Shown piece by piece: positions 24,001-33,804 of a stretch of DNA of 64,000 bases. The DNA is from Diphasiastrum complanatum (taxonomy: Eukaryota; Streptophyta; Lycopodiopsida; Lycopodiales; Lycopodiaceae). The notes beneath the pieces were generated by a model that was given only the letters and a program-made list of their open reading frames with translations, did not search any database and was not told the DNA's origin. Position 1 is the stretch's first letter; every line of letters begins with the position of its first letter. Location of the stretch: the NCBI GenBank assembly GCA_029204225.1, contig CM055110.1, positions 17,116,093 through 17,180,092 of the forward strand. The letters run 5' to 3'. The translations under genes and the position numbers were made by a program.

Positions 24001-26083
24001 AATCTACCCGAAAACGTTCATTAGTATACCAAGAATTGGAAACTCACACTGAAAGCTAGGCTAGACATAAACAGCCTCAGCATTGCGGCTGTCTCCTTGC
24101 TGCGATCTGGAGAGTAAGACGAGTATGGGTTTGATAGGCTGGCTTTATAGCGTCCTTCTCCTTTATCCTCTATAGTATTCACAATAGCTCGTAGTCCAAC
24201 AATTTCAGGATCAAACTGAACTTCCATCTTCTCTAGCATAATATCAACGAAGCATTCTCTCACTCCCTTTAAACTGGATACAAGTCCTTTCACAAATTTA
24301 CCATCTTCATCTGTAAACATTCCCGTAATAACCATCATAACTCTATCTCTTTGACCACTCTCAACCAACTCTGCATCAAAACCAGCATCCTCAATCGCTT
24401 CAATGATGTTTTTCTGGTTTATCTGTTTTGGATCAAATTCAACCTCTCCGAGTTCCGTTGCTAGAGCCACAACTGCTCTGCTGACACCTTTCAATTTCCT
24501 CAGAATTCCTTCAACACTATGCACGCAAGCTGCACAGGTCATTCCACCTACTCTAAATTTGCCTATCATAGGAGCATTCTGACCATCGGAACTGCTATCT
24601 ATGGGAAGAATTTCTGCATCAAAACCTGCATCCTCTATCGCCTCCTTTATGCTCTCCTCCTGTTAGAAAAATGATACAAAACCATCACAAAAATCCCTGA
24701 AACTAGGTACAAGTGACATCTCGTAGTGGATAAATATGTCCGCATTCACAAATTCCATTTGAGAAGCTGCTAATGCCACTACGTCTATATTAAAAAATTT
24801 ATATATGCAACCAAAAACAAAGTCAAAAGCTAGGTAAGAAAAGAAACAAAGAGTTCTTAGCCAATAAGCATTATATATGTTCTCATGATGGGTTTTCAGA
24901 GAATTCAGATTCTCTTGGGTAGACCCAATGCTGGCCAAGAAGTAAATGACAACCAACAAGAACAAAAAACAGGACAAACTAAAGCCACACCATAGACCTG
25001 AGAAGAGTTCAAGAAATACATAATATACCCAAAAGTAGAAACAGCGGGCTCCTTAGCTCCCCGCTTAAAACAAACGATAGTGCACATTAACATATGTCAT
25101 CATTAGTGCAATTATTCCATTTAACATCAACCTTTTGGCTCATGACTATAACGATGCACCTATGGCATAACCAACACAGCCGTATACATGCTAGAAGGAA
25201 TCCTTTCAAAATGCACGCAGAAGTAGCGGTCAAGTGAAACTTGGAAACTAAAAACGTGATTTCCACTCAATTGGATCTAGGATTTCCATAGCTTGTGTTT
25301 TGGATGCTCAGCTTTAAAAGATCAATTTGACAAGGGATTCTTCTTAGTTGTACATTCGATGCTTTACTTCCAAGTTCCAAGTTCGCTTCTTTCCATAGAA
25401 CAAAGCTAAATGGACACAAAAATCTTTTCAAACAGCACTCCGCTTGCAATATTGAATTTCAACTAGAATCCTAATGCATGAGCCAGTAACAAAGAAAGAC
25501 ACAAGACACGGTCGACGATTTGAATCGTAGAAAACAGACCATTACTAAGTTTCCAAATAGGGGTCACAATAGAATAATTCGATTTAGAGTTTGCACATTT
25601 GGCGGCTTTCTTTATCTGTTCCGTAATGATTTCATGCTGATCTCGAGTACTTTTCATCAACAAATATAAAACTAGAATTGACAACTCAGAAGTAGCTTAA
25701 CTCTTCTACTTGTGAGCGTGTAATGAGGGCTTGATAAAACACACCTTCACGAGCGTAGGGTCGTAGGTAACCTCTGCCTTGTTTTGTAGTAGCGCCACAG
25801 AAGCAGACAAAACGCCGTTTGTCCTTTGAAGAGCCTTCTCCACTGAACTTGTGCAAGCTGCACAAGTCATTCCAGTGACTTTTATCACTACTTTTCTTTT
25901 CGTATCCAGTTCTCCTTCTCGCCTACTCTGCGTAGCTTGAAATGAAGAGGACTTCAACAGGGGATCAATTTCAGAGGTATTTTCATCAGAAAGTAGAGCT
26001 TGAGACTCCAAATCTGGACTATCTTCTGCGACCGTGGATGGAATTCTCAGACTTGAAAGCTGCACTCCTTTGGGGGGTGCCAT
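14575..26083 (-). CDS. HMA5: Copper-transporting P1B-type ATPase, HMA5-like (nine exons)
   Basis: Spliced exons, 5' to 3': 26083-25745, 24659-24048, 23400-22971, 22794-22469, 18822-18764, 18638-18296, 17005-16811, 15446-15189, 15051-14575. All introns are GT-AG and phases match, giving 3039 nt and 1012 residues; Arabidopsis HMA5 is about 995. The family pumps Cu(I) out of the cytosol, using ATP, through a plasma or endomembrane. Visible motifs are GMTCAAC at 71-77, GGMTCAAC ending at 158, TGE 508-510, CPC 625-627 in the transport helix, the phosphorylated D669 in DKTGT, HP 708-709, GDGIND 887-892, and the Cu-site residues N945/Y946, Y952/N953 and MxxSS 981-985. These P1B-1 residues indicate Cu(I) rather than Zn/Cd. 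The start at 26083 has a good context (AAGATGGC); an in-frame ATG at 26116 would add 11 residues. The alternative assignment is the closely related vacuolar HMA4-type of grasses. Confidence 0.95.
15189..15446 (-). CDS. HMA5: HMA5-like exon 8: nucleotide-binding and P-domain
   Basis: Residues 769-854. [21 protein letters not shown], and [13 protein letters not shown] in the hinge of the phosphorylation domain. The acceptor is CTTTAG|GTGGG and the donor GAG|GTATTG. Confidence 0.94.
15779..15925. repeat. Fold-back element built on CGTTTCT / AGAAACG words (intron 7)
   Basis: The word CGTTTCT occurs five times in about 120 bp, and its reverse complement (AGAAACA or AGAAACAC) three times. They are arranged so the two halves can pair. 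It lies in the HMA5-like intron 15447-16810. No transposase, target duplication or known family is visible. Confidence 0.6.
16811..17005 (-). CDS. HMA5: HMA5-like exon 7: nucleotide-binding domain, HP motif
   Basis: Residues 704-768. [16 protein letters not shown] holds the HP motif that contacts ATP in P1B pumps, followed by [15 protein letters not shown]. The acceptor is AAGCAG|GCTGG and the donor CTG|GTAAGA, both phase 0. Confidence 0.93.
18296..18638 (-). CDS. HMA5: HMA5-like exon 6: CPC helix and phosphorylation site
   Basis: Residues 590-703 with [27 protein letters not shown] and [14 protein letters not shown]. The acceptor is TTTTTCAG|GTATG and the donor GCAGAG|GTGATC, phase 0. Confidence 0.95.
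18764..18822 (-). CDS. HMA5: HMA5-like exon 5 (59-bp micro-exon): transmembrane helix 5
   Basis: Residues 570-588 plus two bases, reading [19 protein letters not shown]. It fills exactly the gap between KFADY and the next exon that other Cu-ATPases fill with a helix of this kind. It is too short to appear as an open frame by itself. Phase 2 joins to give W589. Confidence 0.92.
19460..20300. mobile_element. Fold-back/MITE-like element with 66-bp inverted repeats
   Basis: Arms 19587-19652 and 20086-20151 are reverse complements at 62 of 66 positions. Outside them lie mirrored T/A tracts, then GGTACC-rich ends (GGTACC at 19469, 19491 and several times in 20218-20292). The interior of 433 bp has a G/C-rich tandem repeat and no coding frame. 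It looks like a non-autonomous inverted-repeat element inserted in HMA5-like intron 4. The exact outer ends and any target duplication are not resolved. Confidence 0.75.
19756..19888. repeat. 34-bp GC-rich tandem repeat inside the fold-back element
   Basis: Units at 19787-19820, 19821-19854 and 19855-19888 follow the pattern CGGGGGGCTA-CG-CCCCCC-AACCCCC-GTTTCT, with a partial unit from 19756. Each unit is itself a small G6/C6 hairpin. The proline-rich frames read through it are artefacts. Confidence 0.85.
20997..21071. ncRNA. Near-perfect 32-bp hairpin in intron 4 (candidate small-RNA precursor)
   Basis: 20997-21028 and 21040-21071 are reverse complements at 31 of 32 positions, separated by an 11-nt loop (ctaaaaaagaa). 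The only unpaired position is a C/A mismatch. Such a stem would be expected in a MIRNA-like or siRNA-producing transcript. It could equally be a recent snap-back duplication. The structure is certain; its function is unknown. Confidence 0.45.
21186..21357. repeat. Fold-back element built on GGACGC / GCGTCC words (intron 4)
   Basis: Both ends are rich in CGGACGCGGAC and GATGCGTCC words in opposite sense. The centre contains two A/T-rich segments around a TGGACGCATTTT repeat. It resembles in plan, but not in sequence, the elements at 19460 and 15779. Confidence 0.6.
22469..22794 (-). CDS. HMA5: HMA5-like exon 4: actuator domain
   Basis: Residues 461-569 with [21 protein letters not shown] (dephosphorylation loop) and [10 protein letters not shown]. 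The acceptor used is TGCAG|CTGGG. Nearer upstream AGs put an in-frame stop into the exon, and only this one gives the family-length joint ([15 protein letters not shown]). Confidence 0.9.
22971..23400 (-). CDS. HMA5: HMA5-like exon 3: transmembrane helices 1-4
   Basis: Residues 318-460 plus one base. It includes [29 protein letters not shown] and [18 protein letters not shown], all conserved in Cu-ATPases. The acceptor is CACAG|GTACC and the donor TCTG|GTGAGT. Confidence 0.95.
24048..24659 (-). CDS. HMA5: HMA5-like exon 2: second metal-binding domain and degenerate third
   Basis: Residues 114-317. It completes domain 1, carries domain 2 (CAAC 155-158) and then a third ferredoxin-like repeat. 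There GMFTDEDG at 226-233 replaces GMTCxxC, so that repeat cannot bind copper through a Cys pair. It ends in the first membrane helix. The donor is AGT|GTGAGT, phase 0. Confidence 0.95.
24660..25744 (-). other. HMA5-like intron 1
   Basis: A GT-AG intron of 1085 bp with no recognisable element. Frames seen within it on the minus strand have no similarity I can name. Confidence 0.85.
25745..26083 (-). CDS. HMA5: HMA5-like exon 1: N-terminus and first metal-binding domain
   Basis: Residues 1-113. An acidic, Ser-rich leader is followed by a heavy-metal-associated domain with CAAC at 74-77. The donor is AAG|GTGTG, phase 0. There is no secretory signal; a polytopic ATPase inserts by its own helices. 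Confidence 0.93.
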
Positions 26084-26616
26084 CTTGGCCTTATATTTCA
26101 ATAGATACTGAGACAACAGATAATCTCCTTCAAGATCGTATTATTATATTTCAAAACTATCCGATAAAAAACGTTGCATCGTTCACACAAAGTTGTCTGC
26201 AACGATCCAGATCTTAAAATTCCGCTCAAATTTTCCCCAAACGCGTAAAAATCATGATCAAACAAAAGTTTACCACAATTCTTGCTCAAAAAACACGTCT
26301 GATACCGCGCATCCTCACATATCCACAAAATGGAAAGATCCAGAATTAGGATCTTCCGCAAGGGCTATGACACCTCTACCTACCCTTCCCTGCTCCCCCT
26401 TCAGATCTCGCTTCACCGAAACCTCCCGATTGTCATTCGCAATTCTTAATGTTTCCAATGAAGCAAGCGATCAGAGATGGAGCAACCCTAGGCTAAGCGG
26501 CAGCGTAAAGCGTGAGGGGAGGTGAGAAAGGAAAGCTAAAGTGCAGCAAAAGTCTTCAGAATTCATGAATAATTATAGACTAGACCTTGCCATCGATCGC
26601 CATAGCCATCCTCCTC

Positions 26617-26647
<31 letters not shown>

Positions 26648-27033
26648 GTCGCCGGGTCAAAGCTTGTGTCCACCAACCAAAAAAAAAAGAAAAAAAGAGA
26701 GAGCCAACAGGAAACGTTCACCCCTACTATTGACCTTAACGGCAGGCTATGTTATAAGCCAGACCGGTTCGATTTCTGCCACGTGGCACAGCGAGGACTT
26801 GATCTTTTCTTTTGATGGGTGATCCAGGAACGTGGCAAGATCTGAACGTTCGGGAGGTAATCCAAGGGTGGCGGGGCTTAGATCGTGGAGTGGGAGGCTG
26901 AGAATGGCGGCCGCCTGAAGAAGTAGGAGGAAGGGAGCCTTGCAACAACCCCCCGTCCTCCGTCTCTGGGTTGGCTAGTGTGGCCACGTGATACATTATC
27001 AAGTTGATCGACCCATGAGTTTAAGGCTCCCCG
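26084..27033 (-). promoter_or_regulatory. Upstream region of the HMA5-like gene with G-box motifs and CT tract
   Basis: A (TC)n tract at 26622-26647 lies about 540 bp upstream of the start codon, a common plant core-promoter or 5' UTR feature. CCACGTGGC at 26779-26787 and CCACGTG at 26984-26990 are G-box cores, bound by bZIP/bHLH factors in plants. The transcription start is not determined. Confidence 0.4.
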
Positions 27034-27148
27034 AAATGCCCTTTCTCTTTTATCGAGTAATCTTTGTTAGCTTTGTCACAATAGCGATAAGATAAAATGC
27101 CCTTTCTCTTGAATCGAGTGATCTTTGTTAGCTTTGCCATGATAGCGA
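27034..27148. repeat. 61-bp tandem duplication
   Basis: Copies at 27034-27094 and 27095-27148 share 'aaatgccctttctctt', 'atcgagt.atctttgttagctttg' and 'atagcga' with few differences. No gene. Confidence 0.75.
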
Positions 27149-28247
27149 GGGGCCTCAATGCAGCCTTCAGCGGGTCACGGGCCACTTAGTGACCGCTTCA
27201 GCCTTTAGCTACACATCGACACATTTCCATGTGAAAGTACCAAGACAAGGTGATCTAAAAGGAATATGTGAAAAAACTTTGACATGTGCAAAAATTAAAA
27301 AAGTATAACAATAAAAAATCAGATTATTTAGCTTAATCCCACCTAGAAGAGACATATCATCTTTGAGAAAATAATCACAATAATAGCTTTATCGTTATAG
27401 CGACAAAGCCATAATATAAGTGAGGAGCTCATTTTACTTTTCTTCTTGCAAGAGGATTCCAATTTTTTACGTTTTCACGCACCATTTGTTACATTCTATT
27501 TTATGCTTGACTTGGTCGAGGGTAGTAAAATTATCCAATGGTCAATGTGGTGGTCGGTAACAATGCAACATTGGTACAATGATGGATGAATATTAAGAGC
27601 TAGGCTTGTGGATTGGCTCACTCTTGTTCGTATCCACATGTGCACAGGTGAGATTACCTTGGTCCTTATGTTATTGCGACCTATTTCATTTATGTTGGGA
27701 TGTTTGAAGGCCAATCTTTTTAAGGCATGTCCTTGCTTAGACTCTTGGATGAACCCTTTCAACGCCTCTTGCACTCTTGCACTAAGTTTGAAAGCCATAC
27801 TTCATGCCCTCTTGCTCCTTGGACCAAAGTTGAAGGATGTTCTTAGGGAGTTGTTGTTGATAGACAGATATTGAAAGTCGCTCTTTGAAGCTAATTGGTG
27901 CTACTTATTGATGCAGGAGTTTATGTTGTCCTTGAAGGTCGCCTCTCTTGCCTTTTCTTGAGATGTACTAGGCCTTTCACAAATGAGAGATAGTAGTGAC
28001 AAGTTTGGAGGTGGACAAAACTTACAATAATGCTAAGGCAAATTTATAAAGCATCATTGATGAAGTAAATAGTAAGAGGGAAGCATCCAACAATCATACA
28101 CACATGCATACTTGCCTATTATTAGTTGCCATTTTTCTGAATATTAAAGCTAAAAAGATAGTACATTCTATTGAGAGCATCATCACACTCTAGAAGGAAT
28201 TCTTGTCAGAAAACCAAAGGATACACTTTAGGGGTCTACACAGAGAA
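27149..28247. other. Non-coding, nothing recognised
   Basis: Antisense and sense frames of up to 100 codons near 27496-27874 overlap each other and show no domain I recognise. Confidence 0.35.
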
Positions 28248-29935
28248 TGAAAACTTTGATACTTTGTTCAAAATAATTAAATAGATATAACTACCTATTA
28301 GTTTTGTGATTGTATAGATTTTTTTGCAAGTTTGTTGCCATGCTAACAATATTGTCAAATGATTGATCTAACTTGCTATGCTAAACAATTTGAGGTGACA
28401 TAGGCAGCCATGATTCCTCTTATAGTTGGTTAGTTCGCAATTTTAGTAAGTTAACAAGGTGAAATAAGAAACATACAAATAAGATAGAATAAAGACATAT
28501 TGTGAAGTGAATCGTGAACTGAACCAATGAATATGAATCGTGATTGGTATAAAAAATAATGCAAAAATAAGAGAAAGCTAGCAAGCAACATTCACACACT
28601 AAGATGTTTGGAATGATCTCGAAAGGTGATTCATTCAATAATGAAACTACAACATTACACTGATTGAAAGTATTCAAGTGTTAAGTGGACTTCTCAGATC
28701 AATTCGAAGACTGATAATACAATACAGAGATGACCGAAACTATTGCACAAACACTCGATATTGTTCACTATGTTTCTACTTGTCTGATGAATCTGATTGC
28801 ATGCATCTTTATTCTCATGTTCAAATTATCTCATTATTGTTATATTCATTCCATGCTCTCACTCTGATTCGATACATGTATAAGTAGAAAGCATTATTTA
28901 TTTGACAAGTACTTTCACATGCACTAGTCGATTGCGGCTTGTAAAAATTTGAGCACTATAATTCCTTATCCATAGCTCTTTTCTAGATTTTTGAATCCAA
29001 CTATTCCATTACTTTTTTATAAGTTGCAAGTTTTTGAGTATAGTAACATGCTAATACGTCTATGAATCTTGTTGGAGGAGTTCTGATTATTGTGGATCTT
29101 CTTGGAATGATAGATTTTCATTGTTGTTATGGTTGCTCTTCTTGTCTTTGTTCTTCTTCTTTGAATTCACAAACATTTAAGTGAACTTTTGAAGCCTCTG
29201 TATTGGTAGAATTCAATGGTTCCACTAACAATCTTGTCTTTATCTATAAGATTTATGAATTGGTCTTCAAGGAAGATGACATCCCTATCGTACGCATATT
29301 TTCCTTTTTGAGGAATAACCAACAACTATTACGATTCAAGCAAAGACTTGCTTTGGTATGTTCAAGTAGTAACTTGTTATGATACCAGTCAAAATAATAA
29401 GAATAGAACTCTAATACCTTGTTCTAAATGGTTAAATATATACAACTACCTATTAATTATGTGATTGCATAAACTTTTTTGCAAATTTGTCATGCTAATG
29501 ATACTATCAGATGATCAATCTAACTTGCCATATTGAACAACTTGAGGCATCATAGATAGCCATGATTTTTTTTATAGTTGTTTAGTTTGATTTAGTTAGC
29601 TAACAATGAGGAATAAGAAATATACAAACCAAGATAAAAGAAAGAAAGATCATGAACTGAATTAGTGAATGTGAACTATGAACTATATTAGAAACAATGC
29701 AAATATAAGATAAAGCTAGTAAGCGACATTCATGCATTATTTAAAATGATCCTTGAAAGGTAATTCATTCAATAATGAAATTGCTACATTACACTGATTG
29801 AAAGCATTCAAGTATTGTGTGGACTTTTTAGATCAGTTCAAAGACTGGTAATACAATATTGAGATGACCAAAATTGTTTTGCAAACACTCTACAATATTT
29901 GTTGTGTCTCTACTTCTATGATGAATCCGATTGCA
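28248..29935 (-). mobile_element. TRIM-like non-autonomous LTR element
   Basis: Two diverged direct repeats of about 550 bp (28248-28801 and 29404-29935) flank about 600 bp with no coding capacity. Read on the minus strand each repeat starts TGCAATC, and the left one ends ...TTTTCA. A partial Met-tRNA-type primer site (TGGTATCATAACA) lies at 29387-29375, just inside the right-hand repeat. This is the plan of a terminal-repeat retrotransposon in miniature. No target duplication survives and the primer site is 16 nt from the LTR end, so it is old or the ends are slightly misplaced. Confidence 0.6.
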
Positions 29936-31089
29936 TGTGTCTTTCAAAGTGTTTATTGGGAAACATTTGCATTAAGGATATCTACCTACACCTTGCTATG
30001 TGGTGATTAATATTAGGAGTAATGACTATTATGTGATACATGGCTTTTGCAATATTCCCATAAGCAATATACTTGGGCACATAGATTGTGAATAATATGA
30101 GAGTATTTCCCACCAAAATTCAAGTCCTTGTATGTGCATGTAGACATCATCTTTGTTGTTGTTTGAAGAAGTAAAGGCTGCTTTGGGGACATGTTGATGA
30201 GAAACTTATGTGACTTTGTAAGTATTATACAATTTGAGGTTAGTGCTAGAAAATATCATTGCAAAAAACTCATCTTAAGATCCAACTCTACTTTTGAGAT
30301 ATACCAACTTGTAAAAACACTTTCTACACTAGCTCTATATTATGCATAAATTATCAAGCATGTTAAATGCACATGTAGACATGTTCAAAGACCTTGTAAC
30401 ATTTCAACTAAAATAATATCTAATTACTTGTTTATTGTTTATTACATTTCATGGTTGTCAATTTTAACTTTGTTCTAACTTATCTTCACCTATTTGATTG
30501 TGAGATAAGGTTTTTCTTGGAAAAGCTGAATCAAACACATATAATCAACATCTTGACTAGAAATAAAGTAACACCTTCCTACTAGGTTCCATATTCATCC
30601 ACAAGTGATGGTATCACTAGTTTGTAGATAGTACATTTACCAACTAAAGTGAGCCAAAAGTTTTTTGAAAAAGGTGTAAACATAGTTGTATAAAGTATAT
30701 TATACAACCATATAGAAATAGTACTTTTGTAAAAATTATTGTTTTGGTCATACATTCATTTCTTTTTTCAAAGGTTTATGTTTATGAGAATGGAAAGGTT
30801 GCTTTCTTAACTACCGTTTCCATGGTGGCATGATTGAGACCCATAAGCTAAAAAGTAGGCACAACCACACTTCTTTATGGAAATCTTGTTCTTGTGTTGC
30901 CCAAAAAAGGCTATATTATCTTATCCATGCCCCGTTAATGCTTGCATAATAAGAATCTAAAAAATAAAAAGTAATATGCCCAAACATCTATATTCTCTTA
31001 AAAATTGGAAAACAAGAAAATTGTTGCCTCTCCCAAATGGTCATTGTCCTCCACAATAGATGAGCTAAATATGAGCTTGAGATGTTGGG
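29936..31089. other. Non-coding, nothing recognised
   Basis: AT-rich, no supported frame. It may include more remnants of the copia element whose integrase relic follows. Confidence 0.35.
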
Positions 31090-31290
31090 CGAACTTGAAT
31101 TCTACGCTAGATGCTTCTCTACCAAAACCATTTTGGGGAGAGGCAATTACTTGTGCTAACTTTTTGTGAAATAGATTGACCAACCAAGCCATTGGAGGAA
31201 TCACGCCATTTGAGGCTCTATATGGTGAGAGGTCGAATCTCAAAGATCTAAGAATCTTTGGATCTACTTGCTATGTTCACCATTTATTTT
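31090..31290 (+). pseudogene. Ty1/copia integrase fragment
   Basis: In one frame with a stop, the plus strand reads KPFWGEAI, then NQAIGGITPFEALYGE and LKDLRIFGSTCYVH. This is the C-terminal part of copia integrase (compare the usual W-EA, P-E--YG and L-VFG--YVH blocks). Everything between here and the polypurine tract 16 bases on is deleted. Confidence 0.75.
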
Positions 31291-31305
31291 TTCAGGATCC
31301 ACATT

Positions 31306-31316
31306 GGGGGGGGGGG
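31306..31316 (+). promoter_or_regulatory. Polypurine tract (G11) before an LTR
   Basis: Eleven consecutive G lie directly before TGTTGGAATTC, the usual position of the plus-strand primer of an LTR retrotransposon. Confidence 0.6.
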
Positions 31317-32150
31317 TGTTGGAATTCATGCTCAAGCCCAATTCAATTACGTAATGAGCATCCTTAAACCTGTTTATACTTATTCTTAGAAACCACAAAA
31401 ATTATGAAGGATCGAAATTTTAGCAAAGGGGCAAAAAAATTCAGGATCAAATTTTTTTGAGTCAAATCTATTTTTTCGACCCAATGTCAATCCCATCAAA
31501 GTGTAATTTTCCAACACTTGATCGGATCGAATCGAGGTGAAAAATATCTGGGCGTCTTCAACTCTGGATCGGATCGGCAGGTCTAATTTATCCCAACGTC
31601 TTCAACCTTGGATCGGGCCTAATCTATCTGGACGTCTTCGATCCTGGATCGAATAGGATCGGAGTCTAATAAATCTGAACCTTTGTATAAATTTGGCCCT
31701 TTGTAAATTATCCGCCCTTTGTAAAATCTAGCCCAATGTATAAATCCGACCCTTTGTAATTATAAATCTAACCCACATACAGTGAAAATAATGGCTACTT
31801 TCTGTGGGACTATAAGTAGATTAATTTAGGATTCCAATGCACTGATCACCTGACTTCCAATCATCATTGATGGAGTCAACGCCCTGATAGACATATTTTG
31901 TGACAATGATTCAGACATTATTCTGTAACGAGGATCAGTGATTAAGTATGTTTTGTAGATTTAGCTAGTTAGCATTCTATTATTCCAGCTTTTTATCGTC
32001 AACGATTTCAGCTTAAGCGATTTTTGAGCACCTACTGTTTTGCACCCAGCTTCAAGCATTGTACTAAGTTTCTTGTAATCTAATCAGAGTGCATCGTTCT
32101 ACTATTTTTGTTCCATTTCATTTTCATTGTAGTATCAAATTCATCTTGAG
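31317..32150 (+). mobile_element. 3' LTR of the copia relic
   Basis: It starts TGTTGGAATTCATG after the polypurine tract. It contains a degenerate tandem array at 31525-31680 (repeats of 'ctggatcggatcg' and 'gacgtcttc' about 50 bp apart) and another at 31680-31770 built on 'ccctttgtaaatt'. The right end is not fixed and may lie up to the SWIM repeat region. Confidence 0.55.
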
Positions 32151-32238
32151 TTGTCTTGCTGGTAACTGTTGCACTTTCGATACATTACCATATGCACACC
32201 ACTTCCGCTACTCACCACATTTCCACCAAAATCCTATA

Positions 32239-33003
32239 GATATGCCACATGATTCCCAAACAGGAACCAATGCCACTCAAAACCACCCATGCACAAACCC
32301 TTCTCTAAATTTAACTTCCAAATGCAACCAGATGAGGTGACGATCTAGTATATCCAGAGCTACAAAGAGAGGATAGAGAGAGGATTGTCATTAAAATGTC
32401 ATGTTCGAGAGTTAATTAGTGAAGACAACAAGGAGAAGTATGTCATTAAGAGTTTTGATAATTCAAATACAAGTTCTTTTTATCTTGTCTCGATATGTAC
32501 AGAGATTTTTCTCATAACATGGCTTTAAAAAAATATTTATCATGTAAACATTGATACTTTGTTTATTTTTGTGTTAAAGACTTGGATGTGAATGAGAATA
32601 TGTTCATTCACCAGCCAATTTTGGGCATGCAAGATCTCTTTCATGTGTTGGCATTGTCTTCACGTGATATGGCATAAATATCACCAGTCTCTTTTGTTTT
32701 TTTGGTTACTGTTTGAACCAAATAGAAACCATTTTTGTACTGCGAGTAACAATCTCATTAAGCCATCTTCATTGTCGGGGGCGATGCAATTTTTGGGGGC
32801 TTTGGAATATTGTATGGACTGTATTCTTAGTTTCATAATGTGATTTCAAACTTTATGAATGTTACATCAGATTTTGATTTGTCATTTCATTGGTGAATAG
32901 TGCACTTTTGAACATTGTGTAAACTTTCCAAGTTCCCTAAATTCTAAAAATACATTTGATTTTGGAAACATGTGCAACCAGCCATGATGCAATTCAACAA
33001 ATG
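32239..33003 (+). pseudogene. SWIM-zinc-finger repeat unit, copy 1 (damaged)
   Basis: First of three head-to-tail units with a period near 765-800 bp, each starting 'gatatgccacat'. The CxC half of the zinc motif is deleted; the 'CK-H' half and the LDVNENMFIHQ segment remain. Stops interrupt the frame. Confidence 0.7.
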
Positions 33004-33468
33004 GATATGCCACATCATTCCCAAATAGGAACCAATGCCGCTCAAAACCACCCCTGCACAAACCCTTCACCAAATTTAGCTTCCGAACGCAACCAGATGA
33101 GGCAACGCTCTAGTATATCTAGAGTTGCAAAAGAGAGGATAGAGAGAGGATTGTCATTAAAATGTCATGTTCGAGAGTTAATCAAACATCGTGAAGACAA
33201 CAAGGAGGAGTATGTCATTAAGGGCTTCAATAGTTCAAATATATGTTTTGTTTATCGCGTCTCGATATGCACAGAGCCTTCTTGCACTTGTCCAGATTTT
33301 TCTCAAAACATAGTGTTGAAAAAATATTTACTATGTAAACATGTATACTTTGTCTATTTGTGTGTTAAGGGCTTGGATGTGAATGAAAATATGTTCATTC
33401 ACCAGCCAATTTTGGACATGCAAGATCTCTTTCATGTGTTGGCATTGCCTTCATGCGGTATGGCATAA
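32956..33468 (+). CDS. SWIM-type zinc-finger protein fragment (copy 2, open)
   Basis: A 170-codon open frame, the only intact one of the three units. Residues near 113-135 read CTCPDFSQ...YLLCKH, the CxC...CxH signature of a SWIM zinc finger. SWIM domains occur in MuDR/FAR1-type transposases and their domesticated relatives, where they contact DNA or protein. It is preceded by a basic segment (HREDNKEEYVIK) and followed by LDVNENMFIHQPI. No transposase catalytic core is visible on either side, so this is a fragment or a small derived protein. The first Met is arbitrary, since the unit boundary lies 48 bp further on. Confidence 0.6.
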   Translation: MILETCATSHDAIQQMDMPHHSQIGTNAAQNHPCTNPSPNLASERNQMRQRSSISRVAKERIERGLSLKCHVRELIKHREDNKEEYVIKGFNSSNICFVYRVSICTEPSCTCPDFSQNIVLKKYLLCKHVYFVYLCVKGLDVNENMFIHQPILDMQDLFHVLALPSCGMA

Positions 33469-33804
33469 ATATCACCAATCTCTTTTGTTTTGTTTATTAT
33501 TGTTTGAACCAAATAGAAACCATTTTTGTATTGCGAGTAACAATCTCATAAAGTCGTCTTCATTGTCGAGTAATGCAATTTTTGGACATTTTTTTGTGTG
33601 CTTTGGAATATTGTATGGACTGTATTCTTAATTGATAATGCGATTTCAAACTTTATGAATGTTGCCTCAGATCTCGGTTTGTCATTTTCATTGGTGAATA
33701 GTGCACTTTTGAACATTGTGTAAACTTTCCAGGTTCCCTAAATCCTAAAAGTACATTTGATTGTGGAGACATTTGTAGTCAACCATGATGTAATTCAACA
33801 AATG

